Below are positions 22,657 to 33,946 of a stretch of 64,000 nucleotides of DNA, piece by piece. A program made the position numbers and the translations under genes. How positions within the stretch are numbered: position 1 is the first letter of the stretch; every line of letters starts with the position of its first letter. The notes under the pieces were generated by a model that ran no database searches, was not told the origin of the DNA, and saw only the letters and a program-made list of their open reading frames with translations. The stretch spans positions 16,373,501 through 16,437,500 of the forward strand of contig NC_092240.1 in assembly GCF_036320965.1 (NCBI RefSeq), in the 5' to 3' direction. Source of the stretch: Panulirus ornatus. Its lineage: Eukaryota > Arthropoda > Malacostraca > Decapoda > Palinuridae.

Positions 22657-25424
22657 AGGACAAGAGCAAGGGAAGGAGTAGCAATACTCCTGAAACAGGA
22701 GTTGTGGGAGTATGTGATAGAGTGTAAGAAAGTAAATTCTCGATTAATATGGGTAAAACTGAAAGTTGATGGAGAGAGGTGGGTGATTATTGGTGCTTAT
22801 GCACCTGGGCATGAGAAGAAAGATCAAGAGAGGCAAGTGTTTTGGGAGCAGCTGAATGAGTATGTTAGTGGTTTTGATGCACGAGACCGGGTTATAGTGA
22901 TGGGTGATTTGAATGCAAAGGTGAGTAATGTGGCAGTTGAGGGAATAATTGGTATACATGGGGTGTTCAGTGTTGTAAATGGAAATGGTGAAGAGCTTGT
23001 AGATTTATGTGCTGAAAAAGGACTGATGATTGGGAATACCTGGTTTAAAAAGCGAGATATACATAAGTATACTTATGTAAGTAGGAGAGATGGCCAGAGA
23101 GCGTTATTGGATTACGTGTTAATTGACAGGCGTGCGAAAGAGAGACTTTTGGATGTTAATGTGCTGAGAGGTGCAACTGGAGGGATCTGATCATTATCTT
23201 GTGGAGGCTAAGGTGAAGATTTGTATGGGTTTTCAGATAAGAAGAGTGAATGTTGGGGTGAAGAGGGTGGTGAGAGTAAGTGAGCTTGAGAAGGAGATCT
23301 GTGTGAGGAAGTACCAGGAGAGACTGAGTACAGAATGGAAAAAGGTGAGAACAATGGAAGTAAGGGGAGTGGGGGAGGAATGGGATGTATTTAGGGAATC
23401 AGTGATGGATTGCGCAAAAGATGCTTGTGGCATGAGAAGAGTGGGAGGTGGGTTGATTAGAAAGGGTAGTGAGTGGTGGGATGAAGAAGTAAGAGTATTA
23501 GTGAAAGAGAAGAGAGAGGCATTTGGACGATTTTTGCAGGGAAAAAATGCAATTGAGTGGGAGATGTATAAAAGAAAGAGACAGGAGGTCAAGAGAAAGG
23601 TGCAAGAGGTGAAAAAAAGGGCAAATGAGAGTTGGGGTGAGAGAGTATCATTAAATTTTAGGGAGAATAAAAAGATGTTCTGGAAGGAGGTAAATAAAGT
23701 GCGTAAGACAAGGGAGCAAATGGGAACTTCAGTGAAGGGCGCAAATGGGGAGGTGATAACAAGTAGTGGTGATGTGAGAAGGAGATGGAGTGAGTATTTC
23801 GAAGGTTTGTTGAATGTGTTTGATGATAGAGTGGCAGATATAGGGTGTTTTGGTCGAGGTGGTGTGCAAAGTGAGAGGGTTAGGGAAAATGATTTGGTAA
23901 ACAGAGAAGAGGTAGTGAAAGCTTTGCAGAAGATGAAAGCCGGCAAGGCACCAGGTTTGGATGGTATTGCAGTGGAATTTATTAAAAAAGGGGGTGACTG
24001 TATTGTTGACTGGTTGGTAAGGTTATTTAATGTATGTATGACTCATGGTGAGGTGCCTGAGGATTGGCGGAATGCGTGCATAGTGCCATTGTACAAAGGC
24101 AAAGGGGATAAGAGTGAGTGCTCAAATTACAGAGGTATAAGTTTGTTGAGTATTCCTGGTAAATTATATGGGAGGGTACTGATTGAGAGGGTGAAGGCAT
24201 GTACAGAGCATCAGATTGGGGAAGAGCAGTGTGGTTTCAGAAGTGGTAGAGGATGTGTGGATCAGGTGTTTGCTTTGAAGAATGTATGTGAGAAATACTT
24301 AGAAAAGCAAATGGATTTGTATGTAGCACTTATGGATCTGGAGAAGGCATATGATAGAGTTGATAGAGATGCTCTGTGGAAGGTATTAAGAATATATGGT
24401 GTGGGAGGAAAGTTGTTAGAAGCAATGAAAAGTTTTTATCGAGGATGTAAGGCATGTGTACGTGTAGGAAGAGAAAAAGTGATTGGTTCTCAGTGAATGT
24501 AGGTTTGCGGCAGGGGTGTGTGATGTCTCCATGGTTGTTTAATTTGTTTATGGATGGGGTTGTTAGGGAGGTAAATGCAAGAGTTTTGGAAAGAGGGGCA
24601 AGTATGAAGTCTGTTGGGGATGAGAGAGCTTGGGAAGTGAGTCAGTTGTTGTTCGCTGATGACACAGCGCTGGTGGCTGATTCATGTGTGAAACTGCAGA
24701 AGCTGGTGACTGAGTTTGGTAAAGTGTGTGGAAGAAGAAAGTTAAGAGTAAATGTGAATAAGAGCAAGGTTATTAGGTACAGTAGGGTTGAGGGTCAAGT
24801 CAATTGGGAGGTGAGTTTGAATGGAGAAAAACTGGAGGAAGTGAAGTGTTTTAGATATCTGGGAGTGGATCTGGCAGCGGATGGAACCATGGAAGCGGAA
24901 GTGGATCATAGGGTGGGGGAGGGGGCGAAAATTCTGGGAGCCTTGAAGAATGTGTGGAAGTCGAGAACATTATCTCGGAAAGCAAAAATGGGTATGTTTG
25001 AAGGAATAGTGGTTCCAACAATGTTGTATGGTTGCGAGGCGTGGGCTATGGATAGAGTTGTGCGCAGGAGGATGGATGTGCTGGAAATGAGATGTTTGAG
25101 GACAATGTGTGGTGTGAGGTGGTTTGATCAAGTGAGTAACGTAAGGGTAAGAGAGATGTGTGGAAATAAAAAGAGCGTGGTTGAGAGAGCAGAAGAGGGT
25201 GTTTTGAAGTGGTTTGGGCACATGGAGAGGATGAGTGAGGAAAGATTGACCAAGAGGATATATGTGTCGGAGGTGGAGGGAACGAGGAGAAGAGGGAGAC
25301 CAAATTGGAGGTGGAAAGATGGAGTGAAAAAGATTTTGTGTGATCGGGGCCTGAACATGCAGGAGGGTGAAAGGAGGGCAAGGAACAGAGTGAATTGGAG
25401 CGATGTGGTATACCGGGGCTGACG
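22657..25424 (+). pseudogene. RTE endonuclease-reverse transcriptase ORF, two frameshifts
   Basis: APE-type endonuclease: LKVDGERWVIIGAYAPGH, the VIVMGDLNAKV catalytic strand, YTYVSRRDGQRALLDYVLID, then SDHYLVE (the SDH motif) at ~23188. Next a charged middle domain (KRKRQEVKRKVQEVKKRANE), the RT fingers (LDGIAVEFIKKGGD, YKGKGDKSECSNYRGISLLS), FRSGRGCVDQVF, palm motif MDLEKAYDRVDRDALW, LRQGCVMSPWLFN, catalytic FADDTALVADS, thumb NKSKVIRY, YLGVDLA, and a C-terminal block WFGHMERMSEERLTKR...GRPNWRWKDGV. Breaks: a 2-nt deletion at ~23187 in GGM-SDH and a 1-nt deletion at ~24472 in REESDW. Copies of target DNA by nicking and reverse transcription of its own RNA are the known activity of the family; this copy cannot make the full protein. 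Confidence 0.88.
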
Positions 25425-25627
25425 TGCTGTCAGTGGATTGAATCAAGGCATGTGAAGCGTCTGGGGTAAACCATGGAAAGCTGTGTAGGTATGTATATTT
25501 GCGTGTGTGGACGTATGTATATACATGTGTATGGGGGGGGGGGGTTGGGCCATTTCTTTCGTCTGTTTCCTTGCGCTACCTCGCAAACGCGGGAGACAGC
25601 GACAAAGTATAAAAAAAAAAAAAAAAA
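22657..25627 (+). mobile_element. Best-preserved young RTE-like copy
   Basis: Flanked by tattcag at 22650-22656 and 25628-25634 and ending in a short 3' UTR followed by an A-run. It starts inside the endonuclease (RTRAREGVAIL) and is only 5'-truncated by roughly 60-80 codons plus the 5' UTR. High similarity to the other young copies and few lesions suggest recent arrival. It sits in the intron of the hAT transposase. Confidence 0.9.
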
Positions 25628-25674
25628 TATTCAGTAATCACTTAATCAGTATTACACAGTGTATCAATCAATAC

Positions 25675-26634
25675 ACTGGGTGGGGAGGGGGCGAAGGTTC
25701 TGGGAGCGTTGAAGAATGTGGAAGGCGAGCCAATTATCTCAGAAAGCAAAAATAGGTATGTTTGAAGAGATAGTAGTTCCAACAAAGTTATATGGTTGTG
25801 AGGCATGGGCTATAGATAGGGTTGTGTGGAAGAGGGTGAATATGTTGGAAATGAGATGTTTGAGGACAATATGTGGTGTGAGGTGGTTTGATCGAGTAAG
25901 TAATGAAAGGGTAAGAGAGATGTGTGGTAATAAAAAGAGTGTGGTTGAGAGAGTAGAAGAGGGTGTATTGAAATGGTTTGGTCACATGGAGAGAATGAGT
26001 AAGGAAGGATTGACAAAGAGGATGTGTGTGTCAGAGGTGAAGGGAGCGAGAAGTTGGAGACCAAATTGGAGGTGGAAGGATGGAGTGAAAAAGATTTTTA
26101 GCGATTGGGGCCTGAATATGCAGGAGGGTGAAAGGTGTGCAAGCAATAGAGTGAATTGGAACGATGTGGTATACCAGGGTCGATGTGCCATCAGTGGATT
26201 GAACCAGGGCATGTGAAGTGTCTGGGGTAAACCATGGAAAGTTTTGTGTGGCCTAGGTGTGGAAAGGGAGCTGTGGTTTCAGTGCATTTCACATGACAGC
26301 TAGAGACTGAGTGTGAACGAGTGTGGCCTTTGTTGTCTTTTCCTAGCGCTACCTTGTGCGAGTGTGGGGGAGGGGGTGCCATTTATGTGTGGCGGGGTTG
26401 TGATGGGAATGGCTGAGGGCAGCAAGTATGAATATGTACATGTGTATATATGTATTTGTCTGTGTATGTATATGTATGTATACATTGAAATGTATAGGTA
26501 TGTATATGTGCGTGTGTGGGCATGTATGTATATACATGTGTATGTGGATGGGTTGGGGCATTCTTTCGTCTGTTTCCTTGCGCTACCTTGCTAACTCGGG
26601 AGCCGGCGACAAAGTATGATGAATATAGATATAC
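25675..26634 (+). mobile_element. RTE-like copy with 10-bp target duplication
   Basis: Direct repeats caatcaatac at 25665-25674 and 26635-26644. Contains the C-terminal ORF region from HRVGEGAKVL on, open from 25716 to 26216 apart from frame-keeping indels, and a long 3' UTR with boxes at ~26340 and ~26573 and tail GACAAAGTATGATGAAT. Landed only ~25 bp before the hAT transposase acceptor. Confidence 0.87.
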
Positions 26635-26660
26635 CAATCAATACTCAATCTTTGTTTCAG

Positions 26661-28075
26661 ATCTTAACTCGGCATGACAGCTCACTGGATTCACCCAGTC
26701 ACCAGGGCCAGGAAGCATGGTGTCCTCACCTTTACCCATCTGACTGGTCGCCACACTTGTGATGTCTCAACGGAGGCTATGGTTCAGTCCATGAGCATTT
26801 CAACATTCAGAACAAGGTAGTCAGGACAACCACTGACAACAGGTCAAACATCGTGAAGGATTTCATCCAATATGGCAGCCACATGGACCTATTTCCTGAC
26901 CTCGACAATGTTGGCAGGCTACCTGAGGCTGACTCAGACAACAAGAACAACATGGCTGAGGGTGACAATGCCACTAACATTGTACTCCTCAGTGAACTCC
27001 TTGGTGAGGAACATGAGCACCCCATTTTACCAGTCCTCATGAGGTGTGTGGCTCACACCTTCAATCTGGTGGTCTCCGTGTACTTGAGCAAGGGCTTCCT
27101 CAAGCAGGCAGGCTTTGCTGTCGCTGCCTTCAATGCCCTCAGCAAGAAGGCCCATGGCAAGGCTCAGGCACTCTTCAATGCCCAGGGGAGGAGCCCTCAG
27201 ATCAGCGATGCCATCGAGAATGCACTAGGCAGGAGGCTGGTGGTCCCTGGCAGTACAAGGTGGAGTGCCTAGTATGACTCAGTTGTTGTCCTCAACAACA
27301 TCCTGGCCACCAAGAAGGCTGAGCTCGATAGGTTTTTTAACCACATGGAGAACCTCTCAGCCTTCAGTGACCAGGAAATATCCTTCCTGAAGGAGGGGGC
27401 CAGTCATGTCCCATGTGACTATCACCCTCGACAACACTTAAGGGGAGAAGAATGCCTACCTTGGAACCCTCCTTCCCACAGTGGCCATCACCCTCATGAA
27501 GCTCAGAAATGTGAGGAACAGCTTGGCTATCAGCAAGCCACTGGTCACTGCCCTGGTAGCAGCCATCACTACCTGGTTCAACCATTGCCTGAACGAATGG
27601 GACTGGCAGCTGTCTCCCACACAAAATTCTGACTTCACTGGCTGCATGGGCTTGACAGAAACCTAACGATCTCTGTCAAGGCTGCCATGGAGGACGAGGT
27701 CGAGAGAGCACTGAGGGACCAGAACATATGCTGCACCACCCACTCCAGCTACAGCAGCATGCAGTCATTGCCATGCATGCCTGATGACCTCTTTGTTAGG
27801 TGGACAGCTGCTGGCTCAAGTACCATTGTCAAGCAGAAGGCCAAGAAACTTGTTGACACTTGGCTGGACACTGATGGGAAGGAGGTCATGACTGACTCTG
27901 ACTTTATAGGGGAGGAGATCTTCACCAACCTCTTCCTGAAGTGCCACATTCCCATTCCGTCCTGTGCCACAGTGGAATGGCTTTTTTCTCTCAATAAGAA
28001 CATCCTGAGTCCCAAGAGGTCAAGACTGTCAGCTGGGCCTAACTTTGAGAAGTTGGCTTTTCTTAAGAAAACTAG
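26661..28075 (+). pseudogene. hAT transposase, catalytic and C-terminal part
   Basis: After the acceptor tttgtttcag: a SYLG-like start, MTAHWIHPVTRARK, LTGRHTCDVSTEA, then after a frameshift near 26805 FNIQNKVVRTTTDN (second catalytic Asp) and VKDFIQYGSHMDL. The frame 26853-27272 continues with MRCVAHTFNLVV, a typical hAT block, and VVPGSTRW, then stops at TAG 27270. Further frameshifts lie near 27410 and 27670. The last frame, 27687-28074, holds the hAT dimerisation domain: FLKCHIPIPSCATVEWLF...NILSPKRSRLSAG...LAFLKK. The Tigger insertion at 28078 cuts off the last few residues. At least three frameshifts and one stop: dead. Confidence 0.8.
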
Positions 28076-28311
28076 TACAGGTACACCACCGAATGTCCGG
28101 CAACTGATGGTTCGGCACCTCCTTCAGTCCGGACAAAACTATGTGAGGGAACTTGAAATTACCGCAGCCACCAGACTAGTTTACTGGGGGCCCACAGATG
28201 GCATTATGTGTAGGGCATGCTTATTTACATTCTTTACACTGCACTTGTTGGTGGTGATATTGCAATTCTGTGAGATTCTTAACTTATTTTGCTTAAATTT
28301 AAACCCTAGTT

Positions 28312-28868
28312 ATGGCTTCTAAGACATATGAGAGTGTCAGTCGTGGTGTCAAACGTAAACACCAGTCCATATAGTTCCAAGATAAAGTAGAACTGTTGAA
28401 AAAAATGGACCATGGTGTTTCGGTGCATAAATTGTTTAACATCTACAGTATTGGTTCATCAACTGTTTATGATATAAAGAAACAAAGGGGGAAAATATTG
28501 AAATTCTATGCAGACAGCGATTCCAAGAAGCAAAAGACAATTAGAAAATCTATGAAAGATGATAAGAGTAATTGAGCACAATCAAGTGATGATGGAATGG
28601 TTTCGACACTGTCGGAGTGATGGAGTGGACTTGTCAGGTAGCATGATAATGGACCAGGCTAAGTTTTTCCATAAAGAACAACATGAGCTTAAATCTGGTG
28701 AAGGATGGATTCAGAGATTCAAGAAGTGTCATGGAATTTCCATGAATATAGTGTGCGGAGAAAAACGGTCTGCAAACCACGAAGGAGCTGCCGAGTATAT
28801 GGACAAATTTGTGAAACTCGTAGCTGACGAGCACCTTAGTCCTGAGCAGGTGTATATTTCGTTTATTT
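28312..28868 (+). pseudogene. Tigger/pogo transposase, DNA-binding half
   Basis: Starts MASKTYESV at 28312. First HTH: VELLKKMDHGVSVHKLF...SSTVYDIKKQRGKILKFY, typical of the CENP-B/pogo type; a stop lies at ~28371. After a frameshift near 28560, MMEWFRHCRSDGVDLSG and WIQRFKKCHGIS form the second (CENP-B) HTH. ANHEGAAEYMDKF and HLSPEQVY lead towards the catalytic domain, but the DDE region is absent. Binds the terminal repeats in intact relatives; here broken. Confidence 0.82.
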
Positions 28869-28878
28869 ATCTAATTTA

Positions 28879-29686
28879 GAGTTGTGCGCAGGAGGGTGGA
28901 TGTGCTGGAAATGAGATATTTGAGGGCAATATGTGGTGTGAGGTGGTTTGATCATGTAAGTAATGTAAGGGTAAGAGAGATGTGTGGAAGTAAAAAGAGC
29001 GTGGTTGAGAGAGCAGAAGAGGGTGTTTTGAAATGGTTTGGGCACATGGAGAGAATGAGTGAGGAAAGATTGACCAAGAGGATATATGTGTCGGAGGTGG
29101 AGGGAACGAGGAGAAGTGGGAGACCAAATTGGAGGTGGAAAGATGGAGTGAAAAAGATTTTGAGTGATCAGGGCCTGAACATGCAGGAGGGTGAAAGGCG
29201 GGCAAGGAATAGAGTGAATTGGATCGATGTGGTATACCGGGGTCGACGTGCTGTCAATGGATTGAATCAGGGCATGTGAAGCGTCAGGGGTAAACGATGG
29301 GAAGTTCTGTGGGGCCTGGATGTGGAAAGGGAGCTGTGGTTTCAGGCATTATTGCATGACAGCTGGAGATTGAGTGTGAGCGAATGGGGCCTTTGTTGTC
29401 TTTTCCTAGCGCTGCCTTGCACACATGAGGGGGGAGGGGGATGTTATTCCGTGTGTGGCGGGGTGGCAATGGGGGTGAGTAGGGGCGGACAGTGTGAATT
29501 GTGTGCATGTGTGTATATGTGTGTGTCTGTGTGTGTATATATGTGTGTACGTTGGGATGTGTGGGTGTGTATGTTTGCGTGTGTGGACGTGTGTGTGTGT
29601 GCATGTGTGTGGGTTGGGCCATTTCTTTCGTCTGTTTCCTTGCGCTACCTCGCAGGCGCAGGAGACAGCGACAAAGCAAAATAATA
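28879..29686 (+). mobile_element. RTE-like copy inside Tigger
   Basis: Perfect 10-bp target duplication atctaattta at 28869-28878 and 29687-29696. An 808-bp 5'-truncated copy: the last ~125 ORF codons (from VVRRRVDVLEM, with the frame open from 28884 to 29279) and a long 3' UTR unusually rich in GT, with TATA changed to GTGT (29470-29610). Tail GACAAAGCAAAATAATA. This pair of repeats gives the exact 3' end of the family. Confidence 0.92.
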
Positions 29687-30129
29687 ATCTAATTTACGTT
29701 TAATATTTGTTTGATTTAGATTTCTTGCAGTCCATGGTATACTTTAGATACATGGGAGATGTATGATTAGTGGGTTAAGAGGTGTGTTGATGAATTATTA
29801 TTATGTGACCATGGTTGGTCTGGCAAATGGTTAATCCGGTAAGTCTTTGGAACCAAGAGTGCTGGAAAATCATTGGTGTACCTGTACATAGTGTGAATGT
29901 GTGACTCAGACTTTAAAAGACTCATTGTCATAATGTGATTATTATATCATCTTTCCTCACATTTTAAGCTGATTAATTGCCAATTCTGTGTTTGTATATA
30001 GATATTATATTGTATGGTATGCTTAATAGTTTAGTAAGTGTACTTAAATCTAAGTTCATTGTATTGGTTTGGTTACAAGGATTTCAGAACTACATTTTTC
30101 AATAAAAATTTTAAAAATTAAGAAAATAG

Positions 30130-30269
30130 AAATAAGCATTTACTTTGGATTTTGAAGCTTTTTCCTTCTTTTTAATTCTTATTAAAAAGGTTATTGATAG
30201 ACTTGGAAATTGGGGTTATCGGATTATCATTATTGAAGTTAACTTTTTAGTTATCAGTGCCCAACACTG
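30130..30269 (+). repeat. hAT right terminal inverted repeat region
   Basis: Ends in CAGTGCCCAACACTG. It contains GAAGTTAAC and GATTATCATTATT, the inverse of motifs in 15966-16110. Confidence 0.6.
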
Positions 30270-31870
30270 GTTGAAAGGTTGGTCAGGCTGTTCAGTGTAT
30301 GCATTGCTCAAGGTGAGATGCTGTAGGGCTGATGAAGTGCATGTATAGTGCTTTTGTATAAAGGCAGGGGAAGAAATGTGATAGTTCAAAATTTTAAGGT
30401 AAAAACCTGTTGAGAATATGTAATATGGTATATGGGGGAATAGAGCTATGCACAGGGCAGCTGATTTGGCAGCAGTGTAGTTTCATGAAAGTTATAGAAA
30501 GTATTGACCATGTGTTTACCACATTATTTTAAAGGATGTTTGTTAGATTTAAAGAGAGTAACTTGTATGTCATTTGTGGATTTGGACAAGTTATATGATA
30601 CTCTTTATGGAGATGGCTCATTGAAAGTACTAAATAAAGATGAACGGAAGGAAACTGATTTTATACCGACATGGCATACGCAAATGCCATCTTAGGTGAA
30701 AGAAAAAAGTTAAAGAAAGTAGAAATTAATCAGGGCTCTGCAAGTTATGTGGATGAGTATCTAGGAAGGAGGGTAAATGTTTACATGTAGAAATGGGGTC
30801 TTTGTTAAGGATGGGTTATGTCTTTATGGCTGTTTAATGGATAAGGTGGTGAGGAGATGAACATGAAGGCCTAAGGGCAAGGGGTAGGTCATTATTATAT
30901 TGGAGATGGTGTGGGGGCTTGGGAGGTAAGTTAGTTGCTGTTTGCCGGTTACATGGCTGTGGTGGAATGCTTTCAAAAAATGCTCCAGGAGTTAGTAAAA
31001 GTCTTTCGGATATTGTGTAAAAAAAGAAAGCTAAAAATGAATGAATAAAAATCTGGTAATGAGCTGCACTTGGGAGGTGAGTTTAAGTGGGGAGAATTTG
31101 AGGAAAGTGGATTGTTTTAGGTACCTGGTAGTGGACATGGCAGTGGATGGAACCATTAAGGCTGAAGTGAGTCACAGGGTGGAAGATGAGATTAAAGTCT
31201 TTGGTGTAGTGAGCAAATGCAAAGGATAAGGTCCATGTGTTTAAGGTTTAAGATTGTAAAGATATCACAGTCTCCCAGTATTAAATGGAATGTGACTTTT
31301 AAGTGCTGAGTATGGTGATGGATGTGCTAGAAATGAAATGCTTTTAGATGTTACGTGACACTAAGGCAGGTTATCATATAGGAAATGATATTGTCTGTGA
31401 GAGGTCTGGTATTGAGAACTATCCAATTGAGAGGGTCAGCAAATGGAGTTGATGAGTGAAGAGAGACTGACAAAGAAGGTATTTATGTTGGAAGCAGAGA
31501 GAGGAGGTGAACTGAAGAGGATATAGGGGGTTTAGAGTAAAGGAGGCATTGAGATATTGTGCCTGAACATTAAGATGGGTGAGAGGCATGCATTGGATAG
31601 AAAGAATTGGAGTGGTACAGTGGTATACTTTCAGTGGGCTAAACTAGGGCGTATGAAGCGGACTATGGAACTTAATTGTGTTTGGTAGACTGATTTTAGT
31701 GTATTATTTATGACTGCTAGAGACTGGATGTGTGTATGAAGACTGTTTGTTGGTCTTTCCATGAGGTTGCCACATGAAGGTAAGATAGATATTGAAAAGA
31801 AAGAGAAATTCTCCCATGAGGCTGCCTCATGAAGGTAAGATAAAGCAACAGATTTTGAAAAAAGAAAAAG
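30270..31870 (+). mobile_element. Old RTE copy, 3' part (split by hAT)
   Basis: Begins with RLVRLFSVCIAQGE, aligned to WLVRLFNVCMTHGE of the young family, then decayed traces of YKGRG, FVDLDKLYDTL (palm motif), a degenerate LLFAGYM in place of the FADD box (~30940), KKRKLKMNE, and a C-terminal part to ~31640. The 3' UTR has GACTGCTAGAGACTGGATGT and, at its end, a ~32-bp sequence with CATGAGG-TGCC-CATGAAGGTAAGATA present twice (31759-31790 and 31815-31846). Many stops. Confidence 0.65.
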
Positions 31871-32137
31871 AAAATATCCCCTACTTTATAGAAATGTAAA
31901 CTTTATTGTATGTTGAACTGATTTTTATGATTAAACCCTGACCTAGGCTAGTTATGTAAGTATAGAGTAGAATTATGATCAATGTATCACTTAGGTAAAG
32001 AAATTTTTTAGCTATTTACTTGTGACTTTTTGAAAATGCTTAATTCTTTATTTTCATTATTGAGGCTTCAAATATAGTTTGTGTTACAGTATAAATAATT
32101 GTTTAGAATGTAAAAAATATTTTGACTCCATTTACAG

Positions 32138-32289
32138 TATTCGTGGAATGGGTTCAGCTGCTCTTGCAATGGTGAATATAGCAGCAGGTTATGGTGATGT
32201 CTTCTATCACTTTGGATTGTGTTGTTGGGACATGGCTGCTGGGGCCCTAATCCTGAGGGAGGCTGGGGGGTATTTGTGTGACACTCAAG
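32138..32289 (+). CDS. IMPA1: IMPA1 alternative exon 4b (pocket His variant)
   Basis: Second version, again 152 nt, acceptor tttacag and donor gttcgt, same phases as 4a. Encodes IRGMGSAALAM, CCWDMAAG and REAGG. The Trp-Asp metal motif is kept; the counterpart of Ala196 is Ala; that of Glu213 is His (FYHFG). Identity to 4c is 26/50 by my count. No other duplicated IMPA1 exon was found beside it, so it is a duplicated exon rather than the remains of a whole duplicated gene. It sits between an old RTE copy ending near 31870 and another starting near 32440. Confidence 0.87.
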
Positions 32290-32439
32290 GTTCGTAATGT
32301 TGTCTTAATATCAGCATCCGTCAGTAGCAAAGTATATTATCTCCTTCACTTTCACTCCATCACTTTCCCTTTTTTCTCTTTCTCAGGAGTACCACAAGGT
32401 ATTTTTTTAGTTTCATTCCTGCATTACTGCATGTATAAT

Positions 32440-33946
32440 GAAAACAGACACTGACAGATAGATATTGAATTTTGAGTGACTGTATAAATGGGTTTTAGAA
32501 TGAGGGGAACAGGGTCATATTGGGTGATATGGATATGAAAGTGGGATGTAATGAAATTGCTGAGTTAGTTGGAAAATGGGGAGTGCCTGGAGTAAATGGG
32601 AATGGAAGCTATCTTGTGTACATTTGTGCTGTTAGGTGTTTATTCATTGCAAACTCCTTTCAGCATAAGATGATCCTCAGATATACATGGATGAAAAATG
32701 ATTTAAGAGAAGAGCAAAAGGCTTTGATTGACTGTGTGGCAGTGGTTGAAAGATTGAGAAAGGCTGTGCTGGATGCTAGAGTTGTGAGAGGATTCTTTGG
32801 AGACTGACCATTTCAAGGTTCTTGTGGGAATGAGGATCAGGGAGAAGTGGTTGTGTTGTGTATGGAAGGATGAAGGAGTAAAAGTGTTGGCAAGCAAGAA
32901 GATAAATCAGGGAAAATGCAAGGAGAGAGTATGAAAGGAAGGTAACTGAAAGCTTAGATGGAAGTGCAGTGAATGTAGGAATGCAGTCATGTGTGAATGA
33001 GGTGTTTAAAGTGTTTAGATTAGTACTAGTAAAGGTTGTAGAATCAGTAGTTGGATACAAGGTAGTGAGATACTGGAATGAAAAGGGCAATGCATAGTGG
33101 ACAGAAGAGATTAGAAATGCTGTGGAAGAGAAGAAAGAGGCATATGGTAGATTGCTCAATAGGAATGTACCAGTGGAAGTTTAGTTAAGGAGGAGAGAAG
33201 AATGCATTCAAAATATGTAAGAGGAATCTTCAGAAGCTGTTAGAGAAAAGCAAAGAAAGAATATATGAAAGTTTAGGAAGCAAGGTAAGTGAAAAGTTTT
33301 GGGTTGATGAGAAGCTATACTGGACAGAGGTGAAAAAGGAGAGGTGGAAGTGTTACTGTGAGAAGTAAGGAGGGGGCATTGCTGAATCAAAAAGGAGGAA
33401 ATGAAAGGAAGATGAAAATAGCATTTTGAAGAACTGATGAATGTGGTTATGGAGGATGGAAAGAAGAGGATAGAAGTGCAGGGGCCTATAGCACAAAGGG
33501 AGGTAAGAAGGGCAATAATGAGGTTCAAGGTAAGAAAGGCACCTGGAGTGGATGGGATGACGCTGAAATGCTGAAGTTTGGAGGAGAAAGTGTGATGGAG
33601 TGGATGCATCTTATACATGATAAGGCATGGTAACAAAAGGTTGTGCATGAGGATTGTATGAAAGCTATTATCATTCCTTTATTCAAAGGGAAAGGTGCTG
33701 AGGAAGTTTGAAGCAATTGTAGGGAATAAGTCTGTTAAGTATACCAGGAAAAGTGTATGCAAGAATATTAATTTACCGAGTGATAGAAGTGACTGACTGC
33801 AGAATAAGTGAAGGGCAAGGGAGTTTTAGAAAAGGTAGCGGATGTGTGGATCAGATTTTTGAGTTGATATGGCTGGAAATGCATTTAGTGAAAGGTAAGA
33901 AGTTATATGCAGCTTTTAATGGATCTTAAGAAGGCATATGACAGTC
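32440..33946 (+). mobile_element. Old diverged RTE copy
   Basis: Endonuclease trace VILGDMDMKVG...GVNGNG at 32515-32605 (matching VMGDLNAKV and VVNGNGEELV), then ALIDCVAVVERLRKAVLDARVVRG. The middle domain is scattered over three frames; ISLLSIPGKVYARIL lies at 33728-33770, GSGCVDQIFEL at 33836-33870, and a last trace of KAYD at 33930. Multiple stops throughout. It begins about 150 bp after IMPA1 exon 4b. Confidence 0.72.

Larger units (their letters stand above)
28078..29884 (+). mobile_element. Tigger transposon carrying an RTE insertion
   Basis: Termini CAGGTACACCACCGA and GGTGTACCTG with TA duplications at 28076-28077 and 29885-29886. The first ~240 bp match the 5' region of the Tigger at 10028 on the opposite strand. 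The RTE copy at 28879-29686 splits it. Without that copy it is ~1 kb, so, like the other one, it is an internally deleted derivative. It sits at the very end of the hAT coding region. Confidence 0.88.
15966..30269 (+). mobile_element. hAT DNA transposon, 14.3 kb with nested insertions
   Basis: Left end CAAAGTTGGGCACTGA and the reverse complement of the right end, CAGTGTTGGGCACTGA, form inverted termini of hAT type. Flanking octamers tttaatag and gttgaaag are a plausible decayed 8-bp target duplication (5 of 8 identical). Inside, on the + strand, is a ZBED-like hAT transposase in two parts (21430-22091 and 26661-28075). The element has been enlarged by an RTE insertion at 16205-18335, another at 18549-20856, element B at 22306, RTE copies at 22657 and 25675, and a Tigger at 28078 which holds one more RTE. 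Without these the element would be roughly 4-5 kb. Removing it joins the reading frame of the old RTE copy on both sides. Confidence 0.72.
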
